From Methanobrevibacter sp. (GTDB taxonomy: Archaea; Methanobacteriota; Methanobacteria; Methanobacteriales; Methanobacteriaceae), in assembly GCA_017652345.1 (NCBI GenBank), contig JAGCBE010000205.1:1-64000 (forward strand): a stretch of DNA of 64,000 bases, given 5' to 3'. A program made the position numbers and the translations under genes. The notes beneath the pieces were generated by a model that was not told the origin of the DNA, made no database searches, and saw only the letters and a program-made list of their open reading frames with translations. Position 1 is the first letter of the stretch. Each line of letters starts with the position of its first letter. Positions 1-6,773 of the stretch are shown piece by piece.

Positions 1-714
1 AATAATTATATATAATATAATTATTATAAAAGAGTGGTGCTACAACTATTCATTTTTCTACTCTTACTTCTAATTTTATTTCTTGTTTTATTTCTTATCT
101 TACTACTTATAATCTTTTTAGTTTTACTTTTTATCGTTTTAATATTCATTTTTCTACTATTAAAGCTTATTTTAAAACTACTATTATTTCTACTATTAAA
201 CAATATATTATTTTAAGTAATAAACAATGGAGCGATTTATGTGCTACAAGTACTATTAAAGTTAATAAAATATAAAATATTATAAATAATATTATAATAA
301 AATATAAAACATATATTCTGTTATCTATTAAAAATTAACACAAAGTAAATATTAAATATAATATTAAATATAATAAAGAAAGCAAAGTGATAGATAAAGA
401 GAAGAAAATAATGTATTAGATAAAGATGAATGTGAAAGTAAAAGAGATAAAAGATATAAAGAAAATGATAACAAAAGTGAAGATAATACAATAGATAGAA
501 AGTAGAATAAAATAAACTGAAAGAGATAAAGCTAGAAGAAATAAAAGAGATAGAAAAAAAATAAAGATAAAAGATATAGAAAAGGTAGAATAAATAGAGT
601 AAATAGAAGAGGAAAAAGAGAAAAATAGAAAGAATAAATGTGAGAGTGAAGCTATTTACTCAACTCCCTCCCACTTAAATAATTGAATTGACTACCCCGT
701 CATCTTATTCCTCA

Positions 715-787
715 TTCTCAACAAACAAGTACTCCAAAAATCAAAGATTTTTCTCGTAATTCTCTTTCTCAACATAACAAGTCTTGC
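715..787 (+). repeat. Iteron-like short repeats, first pair
   Basis: TTCTCAACAAACAAGT at 715-730 and TTCTCAACATAACAAGTCTT at 766-785 (similarity runs to 787) are imperfect copies of one unit. Two further copies lie at 2072-2119. The region is non-coding. Iterons are one possible reading, but nothing else here proves an origin. Confidence 0.55.
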
Positions 788-810
788 AATAGAAGGACTA
801 TTGCACTTTT
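785..810 (+). terminator. Hairpin with T-run upstream of first gene
   Basis: TGCAATAG (785-792), loop AAGGA, CTATTGCA (798-805), then CTTTT. The 8-bp stem is perfect. It reads as a weak intrinsic terminator or as a leader hairpin for the gene starting at 830. Confidence 0.5.
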
Positions 811-829
811 CACTTAATTATTTACAACT

Positions 830-1024
830 ATGGAATTAATGTATGCCGAGATTATTGACAACTTTGTCATAATGTGTTATCGTTTACGTGTGAGAGATGA
901 TGTATTTAAGTATCATTATCAAGCTGTTGGTATTGGACATATAGAGACTATTGTAATAGCAGATGATTGTGTTGATGCAAAAACAGCATACGAAACATTG
1001 CTATTTAACGAACCTGAAGATTAA
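830..1024 (+). CDS. Small hypothetical protein (64 aa)
   Basis: Not recognised. It is a 64-residue protein with mixed hydrophobic and acidic stretches and ends in an acidic tail (EPED). There is no signal peptide or clear membrane segment. It starts with ATG after an A/T-rich leader with no Shine-Dalgarno sequence, as is usual for Bacteroidota phages. A short hairpin terminator follows at 1025-1051, so it may be transcribed separately from the gene at 1079. Confidence 0.6.
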   Translation: MELMYAEIIDNFVIMCYRLRVRDDVFKYHYQAVGIGHIETIVIADDCVDAKTAYETLLFNEPED

Positions 1025-1051
1025 AGTAGTAGACGAGCCACTACTATTTTT
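1025..1051 (+). terminator. Weak intrinsic terminator
   Basis: AGTAGT (1025-1030), 9-nt loop, ACTACT (1040-1045), followed by ATTTTT. The stem is short, so efficiency is uncertain. Confidence 0.45.
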
Positions 1052-1078
1052 AATGTTTAACACCTTAATGTTTAAATT

Positions 1079-1570
1079 ATGGCAACAATGAAAGATGCAG
1101 TTAGCACTCTGCTTAAAAATGGTGCTAAGAGAGTTGAAAACATTGTAGTTAACAACGTTAGAGTTACTCCTCTTGAGGAGTATACTCGTATTGCTCTTAC
1201 CTTGGATAAACCTGTTGCAGGTTATGGTCTTGGTGAAGATGGCATTTACGCTCGTGGTGAGACAAATGTCATCTTTGTTTCTCTCTTTTCTATTGCAAAC
1301 TTGCTCAAAGAAAGTGATGAATTTGCTTGGGCTGTTAATGCTATTGTTAACAATCCGAACTCTCTGCAAGTAATCTTGTCTAGAGCTAAAGTTACACTTC
1401 TTCAAGAAGATGTACCAGCAGGTCAAGTTCGTGTCAATCCTTTTACTGAAAAGGAAGATGAACATGTTCCTGACCATGATGCTATCTTCAATCATATTGT
1501 CGATGTCAAACTTGGCAATATGGGTGAAATTGGCTTGGAGAAGATGTTGGACAAATTGCTTGATGTATAG
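1079..1570 (+). CDS. Conserved hypothetical protein, paralogue A (163 aa)
   Basis: Function unknown. It is clearly paralogous to the 164-residue protein at 3701-4195. Both share the N-terminal pattern LLKxGAKxVxN, then VTPxxEYxR, a central NVIFVSxFS segment, the block ILSRAK, and a C-terminal DHDAIxNHIV segment. There is no membrane segment. Codons use AAG, CTC and CGT more than most neighbours, which suggests strong expression. A solid terminator follows at 1591-1621, consistent with a separately transcribed unit. Confidence 0.8.
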   Translation: MATMKDAVSTLLKNGAKRVENIVVNNVRVTPLEEYTRIALTLDKPVAGYGLGEDGIYARGETNVIFVSLFSIANLLKESDEFAWAVNAIVNNPNSLQVILSRAKVTLLQEDVPAGQVRVNPFTEKEDEHVPDHDAIFNHIVDVKLGNMGEIGLEKMLDKLLDV

Positions 1571-1590
1571 CAATTATTGTTCAAGGTTTC

Positions 1591-1621
1591 GGCAGTTGTA
1601 CCTTAACAGCTGCCACTTTTT
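1591..1621 (+). terminator. Intrinsic terminator after paralogue A
   Basis: GGCAGTTGT (1591-1599) pairs with ACAGCTGCC (1606-1614) with one G-T wobble. A T-run follows. Confidence 0.75.
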
Positions 1622-1644
1622 ATTAACATCTAACAATTACAATT

Positions 1645-1820
1645 ATGAAACTCTCAAAACTTCTTGAAATTAAAGCTCGATTAATAGAGCTATAGATTTA
1701 TTTCCTAGAAAACCTTTTAGTGGTGATATTCAAGATGATGTACTTGCAAGTTATTCTATGGTTATTGGTGCAATAGCTTACGTTAACGCTCTCATTGATG
1801 ATTGTGGAAAACAAAATTAA
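1645..1820 (+). pseudogene. Possible frameshifted small gene
   Basis: An ATG at 1645 opens a 16-codon frame (MKLSKLLEIKARLIEL) that stops at 1693-1695. A second frame without its own ATG covers about 1689-1820 and looks coding (AIDLFPRKPFSGD, then a DDVLASYSMV segment, ending DDCGKQN). Joining them needs a -1 (or +2) shift near 1685-1692 and would give a protein of about 59 residues. It could be a decayed gene, a sequencing indel or a programmed shift. No clear slippery heptamer is visible. Confidence 0.4.
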
Positions 1821-1828
1821 TTACAACT

Positions 1829-1972
1829 ATGAAAACTTGTTCAAATTGCAAACATTTCGATGTGAGTAATGCCAATGGTGACGGTTATTGTTACAAAAAG
1901 CATTGCATTGTGTGGTGTAGAACTACTGCTTGCTGTTCTTATCAAAGTAAACCTATACACAAAACAACTTAA
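1829..1972 (+). CDS. Cysteine-rich small protein, zinc-ribbon-like (47 aa)
   Basis: A 47-residue frame starts MKTCSNCKHFDV. Cysteines at 4, 7, 21, 26, 30, 35 and 36 begin with a CxxC knuckle, which suggests a small metal-binding fold. The ATG follows TTACAACT, the same leader seen before other starts here. The target of such a protein cannot be told from sequence. It is the second gene of a compact cluster after the frameshifted frame. Confidence 0.55.
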   Translation: MKTCSNCKHFDVSNANGDGYCYKKHCIVWCRTTACCSYQSKPIHKTT

Positions 1973-2071
1973 TACATTCTGAACTTCCTACTGATTGGCG
2001 ATGGGTTGAAATTTAATATATTAGAGGGAGTGGGCTTAGTCCTGCTCCTTCTTTTCTTTCTTACCTTCTCA

Positions 2072-2119
2072 TTCTCAACAAAACAAGTCTTGCTCATCCT
2101 CAACAAAACAAGTTCTGCA
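2072..2119 (+). repeat. Iteron-like short repeats, second pair
   Basis: TTCTCAACAAAACAAGTCTT (from 2072) and TCCTCAACAAAACAAGTTCT (from 2098) are tandem, 26 bp apart. They match the copies at 715-787. Confidence 0.6.
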
Positions 2120-2249
2120 TTACTTCTTATTTCATCATATTTAAGTGTTCTAGTATTTCTAGACATTTAAGTGTTAATGGTTATCTTAGAAGTATTGTAG
2201 ATTTAAATGTTCTTACATAAACTAATACAAACTAAAATAAACTATAGCT

Positions 2250-2444
2250 ATGAAAAAATTTAAATCAGTTTTAGCAATAATGCTAATAGTTATATTATGT
2301 ATGCTTCCAGCAATAAGTTTACTATTAGTATTAACACTAACTTATGACATTTGTTTTGTGTTAACTGTTTTGATAATAAGTTCTATGTTTAGTACTTATT
2401 GTATAATGAGTATCACAAAGAACTGTTGGAAAAAGCTAAAATAA
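2250..2444 (+). CDS. Small membrane protein, two predicted TM segments (64 aa)
   Basis: Residues about 8-30 and 33-53 are strongly hydrophobic (VLAIMLIVILCMLPAI and CFVLTVLIISSMF), flanked by Lys at both ends. This fits a two-pass inner-membrane protein. Family not recognised. A holin-like or superinfection-exclusion role would be a guess. A hairpin lies downstream at 2517-2537. Confidence 0.6.
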   Translation: MKKFKSVLAIMLIVILCMLPAISLLLVLTLTYDICFVLTVLIISSMFSTYCIMSITKNCWKKLK

Positions 2445-2516
2445 TAAAAAAGAGAAGTAGTAAGAGATAGTATTCGATATTATTCGTACCATAAACCTAG
2501 TATTTGCCATAATATT

Positions 2517-2537
2517 AGCACTAAGCGTAGTGCTTTG
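2517..2537 (+). terminator. Hairpin with short T-run
   Basis: AGCACTA (2517-2523), loop AGCG, TAGTGCT (2528-2534), then TTT. The 7-bp stem is perfect. Confidence 0.45.
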
Positions 2538-2640
2538 AATATGAAGAAGAATAATAGTATATCATATTTCAGTTTAGTTGATATAAAGGTTAATAAATTC
2601 GGGTTATTTGTTTAGTAATATGATGAATAATACTATAAGT

Positions 2641-2680
2641 AGAAGTATGTGGAGCACTATCTCCTCCACTTCTTTTTCTT
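2641..2680 (+). terminator. Terminator-like hairpin with pyrimidine tail
   Basis: AGAA...GTGGAG from 2641 pairs with CTCCACTTCT (2664-2673) with a bulge. TTTTTCTTCTTTT follows. Confidence 0.45.
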
Positions 2681-3069
2681 CTTTTCTCTTACTACTTTCT
2701 CTTTATAATATAATAATTACTGTTCTATTTAGCTCTTTATTATCAAAATCAAATCATCACTTGTTTATTCAAGTTGACTCACAGCATAATCTATACCATT
2801 AGTAAAACTATAAAACATACCGTTTATTACTGCGTATAAATATTTGCTATTGTTTACTTTACTTTAATATTATTTATAACATTTATATTTATACTATAAC
2901 TATTTATTACTATTATGTATAATTATAATTCTAAGTGTTAGAATGTGTATAAATGTATACATTAGTTTATAGTTATTGTCTATTATAAATTTAATATTAA
3001 AATAAAAATAATAAATAATATAAACAAAACAAACATATATAAAATAACTCTTTAAAAATTTATTAAATT

Positions 3070-3432
3070 ATGAAACCTTTTAATTTAGAACTTGCAAAAC
3101 AAGGTCATCCAGTTTGTACAAGAGATGGGAAACCTGCTAGAATAATTTGTTTTGATGCTAAACACCCTATTTATCCTATAATAGCATTAATAGAAAACGG
3201 CGGTAGCGAAGAACCGTATGCTTTTTCTATTGATGGTATATATTATGTAGAAAGTATTATAAAAGACAAAGATTTAATGATGGCTTCTGTAAAACATGAA
3301 AGCTGGATTAATATTTATAGAAACGAAAATGGTGTAATTACTCCAGGTAGAATTTACGAAAGTAAAAAAGAAGCAATAAAATGTAGAATGCCTGATACAA
3401 TTGATACTATTAAAATAGAATGGGAAGAATAA
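3070..3432 (+). CDS. Conserved hypothetical protein (120 aa)
   Basis: Function unknown. The N-terminal pattern FNLELAKQGHPVCTRDGKPA followed by RIICFDAK recalls small hypothetical proteins common in Bacteroidota phages and mobile elements. That is from memory and gives no function. The protein is soluble, with no membrane or metal motif. It begins the pair with the small membrane protein at 3449, 16 bp downstream. Confidence 0.7.
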   Translation: MKPFNLELAKQGHPVCTRDGKPARIICFDAKHPIYPIIALIENGGSEEPYAFSIDGIYYVESIIKDKDLMMASVKHESWINIYRNENGVITPGRIYESKKEAIKCRMPDTIDTIKIEWEE

Positions 3433-3448
3433 ACTACATAAGATAATT

Positions 3449-3640
3449 ATGGAAAATATTGAAAATAGTATCTTTGTATTAGGAGTTGTATTATCTATTG
3501 AAGCTATAGGTATTATAACAGCTTTAGTAGGTATTATCTTTCAACTTTTTAATATTACTACAGTTTTAAGAATATTAGATTCTTCTTTAAGAGACGTTAA
3601 AGAATTAAACAATAAAGAGAATTATACTGTATATTCATAA
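3449..3640 (+). CDS. Small single-pass membrane protein (63 aa)
   Basis: One long hydrophobic stretch covers residues about 7-37 (FVLGVVLSIEAIGIITALVG then IIFQLF). A polar C-terminal tail with Arg, Asp and Lys follows. Family unknown. The gene sits 16 bp after the previous one, so the two are probably co-transcribed, and a short terminator follows at 3647-3675. Confidence 0.6.
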   Translation: MENIENSIFVLGVVLSIEAIGIITALVGIIFQLFNITTVLRILDSSLRDVKELNNKENYTVYS

Positions 3641-3646
3641 AACATT

Positions 3647-3675
3647 TTAGGTGCTAAACCTAATATTAATAATTT
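3647..3675 (+). terminator. Weak intrinsic terminator
   Basis: TTAGGT (3647-3652), loop GCTAA, ACCTAA (3658-3663). An A/T-rich tail with TTTTATT follows. Confidence 0.45.
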
Positions 3676-3700
3676 TATTAACACTTAATTTATTTTAATT

Positions 3701-4195
3701 ATGGAATCAAAAGAAATTATTGCTCAGTTGCTGAAACAAGGAGCGAAGAAAGTTGACAATCTTGTTATTCGTAGTGTAACAGTTACACCACAACAAGAGT
3801 ATGTACGTTTAGGTATAACTCTTGATTCACCTGTTGATGGTTATCAGCAAAATCATGAAACCTTGGAGTATGAATCTGCTAAAGTAAATGTTATCTTTGT
3901 ATCTGCTTTTAGTGTTGCTGCACGTTTAAGAGATATGGAAGAAGTAGCATTTGCTGCAAATCATTTGCTTTCTAATCCTGAAGGTCTTGGTATTATTCTT
4001 AGTCGAGCTAAGATTAATATTATTCAAGAGCATGTAGCAAAAGGTACTGAATACAGTAATCCATTCTCTTCAGATAATAGTGTAACAAAGACATTTGACC
4101 ATGATGCTATTATTAATCATATAGTTTCTATAACTCTTAGTGAGTTTGGTCTTAAACGTCTTGATAAACTTGCTGATAAGATGATGGGATTCTAG
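3701..4195 (+). CDS. Conserved hypothetical protein, paralogue B (164 aa)
   Basis: Paralogue of the protein at 1079-1570, with the same length and the same order of conserved blocks: LLKQGAKKVDN, VTPQQEYVR, VNVIFVSAFS, IILSRAK and FDHDAIINHIV. Function unknown. The two copies have diverged substantially, so the duplication is not recent. The gene ends TAG TAA, a double stop. Downstream lies the intergenic element pair at 4221-4298, which can fold into an imperfect hairpin. Confidence 0.8.
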   Translation: MESKEIIAQLLKQGAKKVDNLVIRSVTVTPQQEYVRLGITLDSPVDGYQQNHETLEYESAKVNVIFVSAFSVAARLRDMEEVAFAANHLLSNPEGLGIILSRAKINIIQEHVAKGTEYSNPFSSDNSVTKTFDHDAIINHIVSITLSEFGLKRLDKLADKMMGF

Positions 4196-4220
4196 TAAAT
4201 AGAACTAATCATTATTCAGT

Positions 4221-4235
4221 TCCTCTACGGGGGAA
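4221..4235 (+). repeat. TACG hairpin element, copy 1
   Basis: TCCTCTACGGGGGAA. As RNA it folds with loop UACG closed by C-G. Intergenic. It faces the degenerate copy at 4281-4298, and the sequence between them (GATAGTCAAACTAT against ATAGTTGATTATTG) continues the inverted pairing. Confidence 0.8.
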
Positions 4236-4280
4236 CGATAGTCAAACTATATTAAAAATTGTTAAAATAGTTGATTATTG

Positions 4281-4298
4281 CTCCCCTTTAAGAAGGAG
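4281..4298 (-). repeat. TACG hairpin element, copy 2 (degenerate)
   Basis: CTCCCCTTTAAGAAGGAG lacks the CGTA core but keeps the CTCC and GGAG arms. It is the inverted partner of copy 1. Confidence 0.5.
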
Positions 4299-4314
4299 AT
4301 ATTGTTATTATTAT

Positions 4315-4322
4315 TATCTTTG
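4315..4322 (+). promoter_or_regulatory. Bacteroidota -7 box (half promoter)
   Basis: TATCTTTG fits TAnnTTTG about 30 bp before the ATG at 4353. No TTTG is found at the expected -33 distance. Confidence 0.4.
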
Positions 4323-4352
4323 TATCATAATTTGTAATTTAATTTAACTTAT

Positions 4353-4499
4353 ATGTGTTACTCTGATACTGATAATTTCGATGATTATTCTATTGAAATA
4401 AATACTGCTTTAATTTTTGAAGATATTGATATTGTTGAAGAACAACAAATTGAAGAAGAAAATAGTAAAACTAAAGAATCTAATATTCTTTTTGAATAA
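4353..4499 (+). CDS. Small acidic protein (48 aa)
   Basis: A 48-residue frame starts MCYSDTDNFDDYSIEI and is very rich in Asp and Glu, including EEQQIEEEN. It is strongly acidic, without membrane segments. Not recognised. Small acidic phage proteins are often DNA mimics or inhibitors, but nothing specific supports that here. It lies 39 bp before the coiled-coil gene. Confidence 0.5.
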   Translation: MCYSDTDNFDDYSIEINTALIFEDIDIVEEQQIEEENSKTKESNILFE

Positions 4500-4538
4500 T
4501 TTACTTTAATTTATTTAATAACTTAAACTTATTACATT

Positions 4539-5030
4539 ATGTCTACAAATGTTTCTAAAACTAAAGTTAATAATGATTCTAACTCTAGTTGTATTTCTGG
4601 TAGCAGTTCTTCTTTAATGAAGAAAACTAAAAATCAACTTGTTGAAATTATTTTCCGTAAGGATGCTGTTGAAAAAACACAACAAGATGATTATAATGAA
4701 CTTAACAAAAGTTATAAAAAAATATGTGCTGAAAATGATAAACTGACTAAAGAAGTTTCTCATGTTAGAGCTGAAAATGATAAACTTACAGGTATAATCA
4801 ACAATCTAAATAATCAGCATAACAATGATAAAGTACAATCAATTAAGTATTCAAATCAAAATAAAGAACTCAATAAAACTTGTAATGATTTAAGAAGTGA
4901 ACTTGATGAAAATGCAAGTGTTATTGCTGAACTTAAACAAAAATGTAATCGTTGGAAGGAATCTTGTATTACTTGCGCTGCTATATCAATTATTCTTATT
5001 ATTGTTATAGCTTTAACTAAGATTATATAA
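4539..5030 (+). CDS. Tail-anchored coiled-coil protein (163 aa)
   Basis: The N-terminus is Ser/Asn-rich. Residues about 40-135 show heptad-like repeats, including the near-repeated KxCAENDKLT and RAENDKLT, and predict a coiled coil. The last 20 or so residues (AAISIILIIVIALTKII) form one C-terminal membrane anchor. A rod-like protein anchored from the cytoplasmic side is the simplest reading. It could take part in lysis or in organising a membrane site. Family unknown. A terminator-like hairpin follows. Confidence 0.7.
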   Translation: MSTNVSKTKVNNDSNSSCISGSSSSLMKKTKNQLVEIIFRKDAVEKTQQDDYNELNKSYKKICAENDKLTKEVSHVRAENDKLTGIINNLNNQHNNDKVQSIKYSNQNKELNKTCNDLRSELDENASVIAELKQKCNRWKESCITCAAISIILIIVIALTKII

Positions 5031-5064
5031 TTCATAGTGTAATTAGTATAGTTGTTAATTATGA

Positions 5065-5110
5065 AATAGGTGTTTATTATAGTAATACAGTAAGCACCTA
5101 TTATTTATTT
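5065..5110 (+). terminator. Intrinsic terminator
   Basis: AATAGGTG (5065-5072) pairs with CACCTATT (5095-5102). A T-rich tail follows. The loop is 22 nt. Confidence 0.55.
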
Positions 5111-5134
5111 TTATATTTACACTACACAATAACA

Positions 5135-5245
5135 CTTATTTTTCTGTTCCTTTTTGCTTGTAAGCGTTTAAAATATATTTTGTGTATAATTATATGTATT
5201 TTAAATTTTAACGACTTAAAACGAATTTTAAAAAATTAAATAAAC
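5135..5245 (+). repeat. Intergenic ~110-nt module, copy 1
   Basis: It begins CTTATTTTTCTGTTCC, has TTTTTGCTTGTAAGCG, and ends AAAAAATTAAATAAA, 16 bp before the gene at 5261. It aligns without gaps to copy 2 (21997-22107) over the 84 nt from TAAGCG onward. A third copy is at 28467-28580. Confidence 0.65.
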
Positions 5246-5260
5246 TATAATATTACAATT

Positions 5261-5476
5261 ATGAAAGTTTTTAGTATTAAACCACATAAAGAATATAGTG
5301 GTGGTATAGCATTAATTGCTGCTAATACACAAGAAGAAGCTAAAAATCTTTATATAAGTGCTGATGAGTTTAATGAATGTTTATATGATGAATATAATTG
5401 TGATACTCAGCTTGTAGAAGGTTTATATTATGAAAGTAATGAAGTATTTATATTAGATACAATTTATGTAGAATGA
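5261..5476 (+). CDS. Small hypothetical protein (71 aa)
   Basis: Not recognised. It is a soluble, acidic 71-residue protein (KVFSIKPHKEYSGGIALIAA at the start, ILDTIYVE at the end). An alanine-rich helix (ANTQEEAKNLY) recalls small proteins of the type that accept a periodic load signal, but no family can be named. It is the first gene after intergenic module copy 1. Its stop overlaps the next start (ATGA). Confidence 0.6.
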   Translation: MKVFSIKPHKEYSGGIALIAANTQEEAKNLYISADEFNECLYDEYNCDTQLVEGLYYESNEVFILDTIYVE

Positions 5477-5631
5477 TACAAAAGCGTTATCAACATTATA
5501 ATAAAGATAATAAAATTGTTTGGACTGATTGGTTTAATATTTTAACTGATGATAAAAATATTGAACAATTAAGAAAAGAACAATATTGGCAACTTAAAGG
5601 TAAACTTAAAAATGAATTTAGAATTGTGTAA
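5473..5631 (+). CDS. Small hypothetical protein (52 aa)
   Basis: The ATG at 5473 overlaps the preceding TGA as ATGA, which argues for translational coupling. The 52-residue product (MIQKRYQHYNKDNKIVWTDW at the start) is basic and aromatic-rich, without a recognised motif. Confidence 0.55.
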   Translation: MIQKRYQHYNKDNKIVWTDWFNILTDDKNIEQLRKEQYWQLKGKLKNEFRIV

Positions 5632-5648
5632 ACCTAATAATAAAATAT

Positions 5649-5867
5649 ATGAAACCAACGGAAAAGCAAATTCAAGTTATTGATGTTATTCTTTCTATAA
5701 TTAAGACTTGGAAGAACACTAATGACATAAATAGTCCAACACATACCGTAGATATACATGAGTTCTTGTATGCAGATTTGGAAATTGAAGATTTAATTTA
5801 TTCTGCGGAAACTGAAGAGTTGGAAAATTCATTATGTAATTTACTTTATACAATACAAACGATATGA
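5649..5867 (+). CDS. Small hypothetical protein (72 aa)
   Basis: Not recognised. It is soluble and predicted mostly helical, with an acidic C-terminal half (DLEIEDLIYSAETEELENSL). The stop overlaps the next start as ATGA. Confidence 0.55.
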   Translation: MKPTEKQIQVIDVILSIIKTWKNTNDINSPTHTVDIHEFLYADLEIEDLIYSAETEELENSLCNLLYTIQTI

Positions 5868-6013
5868 CACCCCAAGAAAAATTGAATAAAATTAGACAAC
5901 TTGCCGATGCTATGTATGAAGCTGCACAAATGATGTCAACCGATGCTTCAAGGTTAAGGAAGGCAATGCAAGATTATAGACAATTTGTTATTAGTGAACT
6001 TAAAGAAGATTGA
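5864..6013 (+). CDS. Small helical hypothetical protein (49 aa)
   Basis: The ATG at 5864 overlaps the preceding stop. The 49-residue product (MTPQEKLNKIRQLADAMYEA and on to ISELKED) looks entirely alpha-helical and amphipathic, of the type seen in small crAss-like accessory proteins. No function is assigned. Confidence 0.55.
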   Translation: MTPQEKLNKIRQLADAMYEAAQMMSTDASRLRKAMQDYRQFVISELKED

Positions 6014-6041
6014 ATTATGAAACTTGAAAATTTTATAGATT

Positions 6042-6275
6042 ATGAAAAAATTATTATTTTTATTATTAGTATTTACATCTTGTAAATCAAATGTATATAA
6101 TTTTAATGATGTTGTATATGAACCTTGTAAAGTTACATATTCTACTGTAACTTCATATAATAATATGTATAGATATAGACTTGAAGTATGTGATGCAAAA
6201 GGTACAACTCATATAATTTTTACTAATAGTTTTCTGCCTGTTGGTAGTATTTATCTTATAAAGAAAAATAATTAA
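6042..6275 (+). CDS. Small phage lipoprotein (77 aa)
   Basis: The N-terminus MKKLLFLLLVFTSCKSN is a lipoprotein signal peptide with a lipobox-like VFTSC, so Cys14 would be the lipidated residue. The mature part is about 64 residues, beta-rich, with two more cysteines. Known phage lipoproteins of this size often act in superinfection exclusion or in lysis. That is an inference from class, not from similarity. The tRNA gene follows 10 bp downstream. Confidence 0.7.
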   Translation: MKKLLFLLLVFTSCKSNVYNFNDVVYEPCKVTYSTVTSYNNMYRYRLEVCDAKGTTHIIFTNSFLPVGSIYLIKKNN

Positions 6276-6285
6276 GTTAATTGTT

Positions 6286-6372
6286 GCCTTGATGGTGGAA
6301 TTGGTAGACACGACAGACTTAAAATCTGTTGAACATTTAAAGTTCGTGTGGGTTCGAGTCCCATTCTAGGCA
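6286..6372 (+). tRNA. tRNA-Leu (anticodon UAA)
   Basis: An 87-nt cloverleaf. Acceptor GCCTTGA pairs with TCTAGGC with one mismatch, followed by discriminator A. The D-arm contains TGGTAGACA. The anticodon stem CAGACT / AATCTG surrounds TAA. There is a long class II variable arm, and GGTTCGAGTCC forms the T-arm. CCA is not encoded. UUA leucine codons are very frequent in this AT-rich genome, which explains carrying this tRNA. Confidence 0.93.
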
Positions 6373-6375
6373 CTA

Positions 6376-6441
6376 AAGTAGGTGTTCATTTTTGCAAGGT
6401 TATTGAACTTAATAGAGGAACCTCAGCTGCTCTGCCTACTT
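6376..6441 (+). ncRNA. Possible structured RNA next to the tRNA
   Basis: AAGTAGG (6376-6382) pairs perfectly with CCTACTT (6435-6441), enclosing a GAGG/CCTC hairpin. The size (66 nt) and 7-bp closing stem resemble a tRNA, but there is no T-loop or anticodon arm. It could be a small RNA, a tRNA remnant or a large terminator. Confidence 0.35.
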
Positions 6442-6482
6442 ATTTTAATTTTATTGTTTAATTTATTAAAATTTGTTGTAAA

Positions 6483-6773
6483 ATGAAAAAGCATGATGAA
6501 AACAAAGATTTAAAACTTTTTTCTAAAGTTGGAAAAGTTGAAACTGGAACTAAAACTCTTAAACTTTCTACTTCTGCTACAGTAGGAATTCGTATGTGGG
6601 GAAGAATTGATTATTTAACACATTATTGCGGTTATGTTCTTATTTTTAATAATTTTGCTGGTGTAGGTATTAATACACCAGCACCTTCAGATTATTATAC
6701 TTATAAGAAAACTAAGAAAGATTATCAAGATACTTATAAAACTAAACGTAATAATAAAAGAAGTCAATTATGA
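6483..6773 (+). CDS. Hypothetical protein (96 aa)
   Basis: Not recognised. It is a basic protein with Lys-rich N- and C-terminal ends (last 30 residues rich in K, R, Y and T) and a short hydrophobic centre (HYCGYVLIFNNFAGVGI). The stop overlaps the next start as ATGA, so it is coupled to the gene at 6770. It opens the replication arm. Confidence 0.6.
   Translation: MKKHDENKDLKLFSKVGKVETGTKTLKLSTSATVGIRMWGRIDYLTHYCGYVLIFNNFAGVGINTPAPSDYYTYKKTKKDYQDTYKTKRNNKRSQL

Larger units (their letters stand above)
1..829. other. Non-coding left region with pyrimidine-rich then purine-rich tracts
   Basis: No convincing gene is present. About positions 40-200 are almost all T and C with some A on the + strand. 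About positions 360-650 are almost all A and G. The 60-codon open frame at 34-216 encodes only Leu, Ile and Phe and is a composition artefact. Short open stretches in the purine tract have no start codon and are closed by many stops. The right part holds short repeats (715-787) and a hairpin (785-810) just before the first gene. Confidence 0.6.
2445..3069. other. 625-bp A/T-rich intergenic region
   Basis: I see no credible gene. A 64-codon frame at 2608-2802 overlaps a terminator-like hairpin and is Ser/Leu-rich by composition. The region holds hairpins at 2517-2537 and 2641-2680. After that comes about 250 bp of nearly pure A/T leading to the gene at 3070. Confidence 0.5.

Noticed and set aside
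34..216. 60-codon Leu/Ile/Phe-rich open frame
   Set aside because: Composition follows from the pyrimidine tract; no domain or plausible leader.
360..650. Stretches of Lys/Glu/Asp-rich open frame in the purine tract
   Set aside because: No start codon, frequent stops, composition-driven.
1001..1573. 190-codon open frame on the - strand opposite paralogue A
   Set aside because: Shadow of the 1079 gene, which has a conserved paralogue on the + strand.
2608..2802. 64-codon open frame
   Set aside because: Overlaps a terminator-like hairpin; Ser/Leu/Asn composition of A/T-rich DNA; no support.
6017..6085. 22-codon frame MKLENFIDYEKIII overlapping the lipoprotein start
   Set aside because: Too short and out of frame with the clear signal peptide; the ATG at 6042 is a better start.
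6286..6372. Suppressor tRNA and stop-codon reassignment
   Set aside because: The anticodon reads UAA-Leu codons (UUA), and TAG is used as a normal stop, for example after paralogues A and B.
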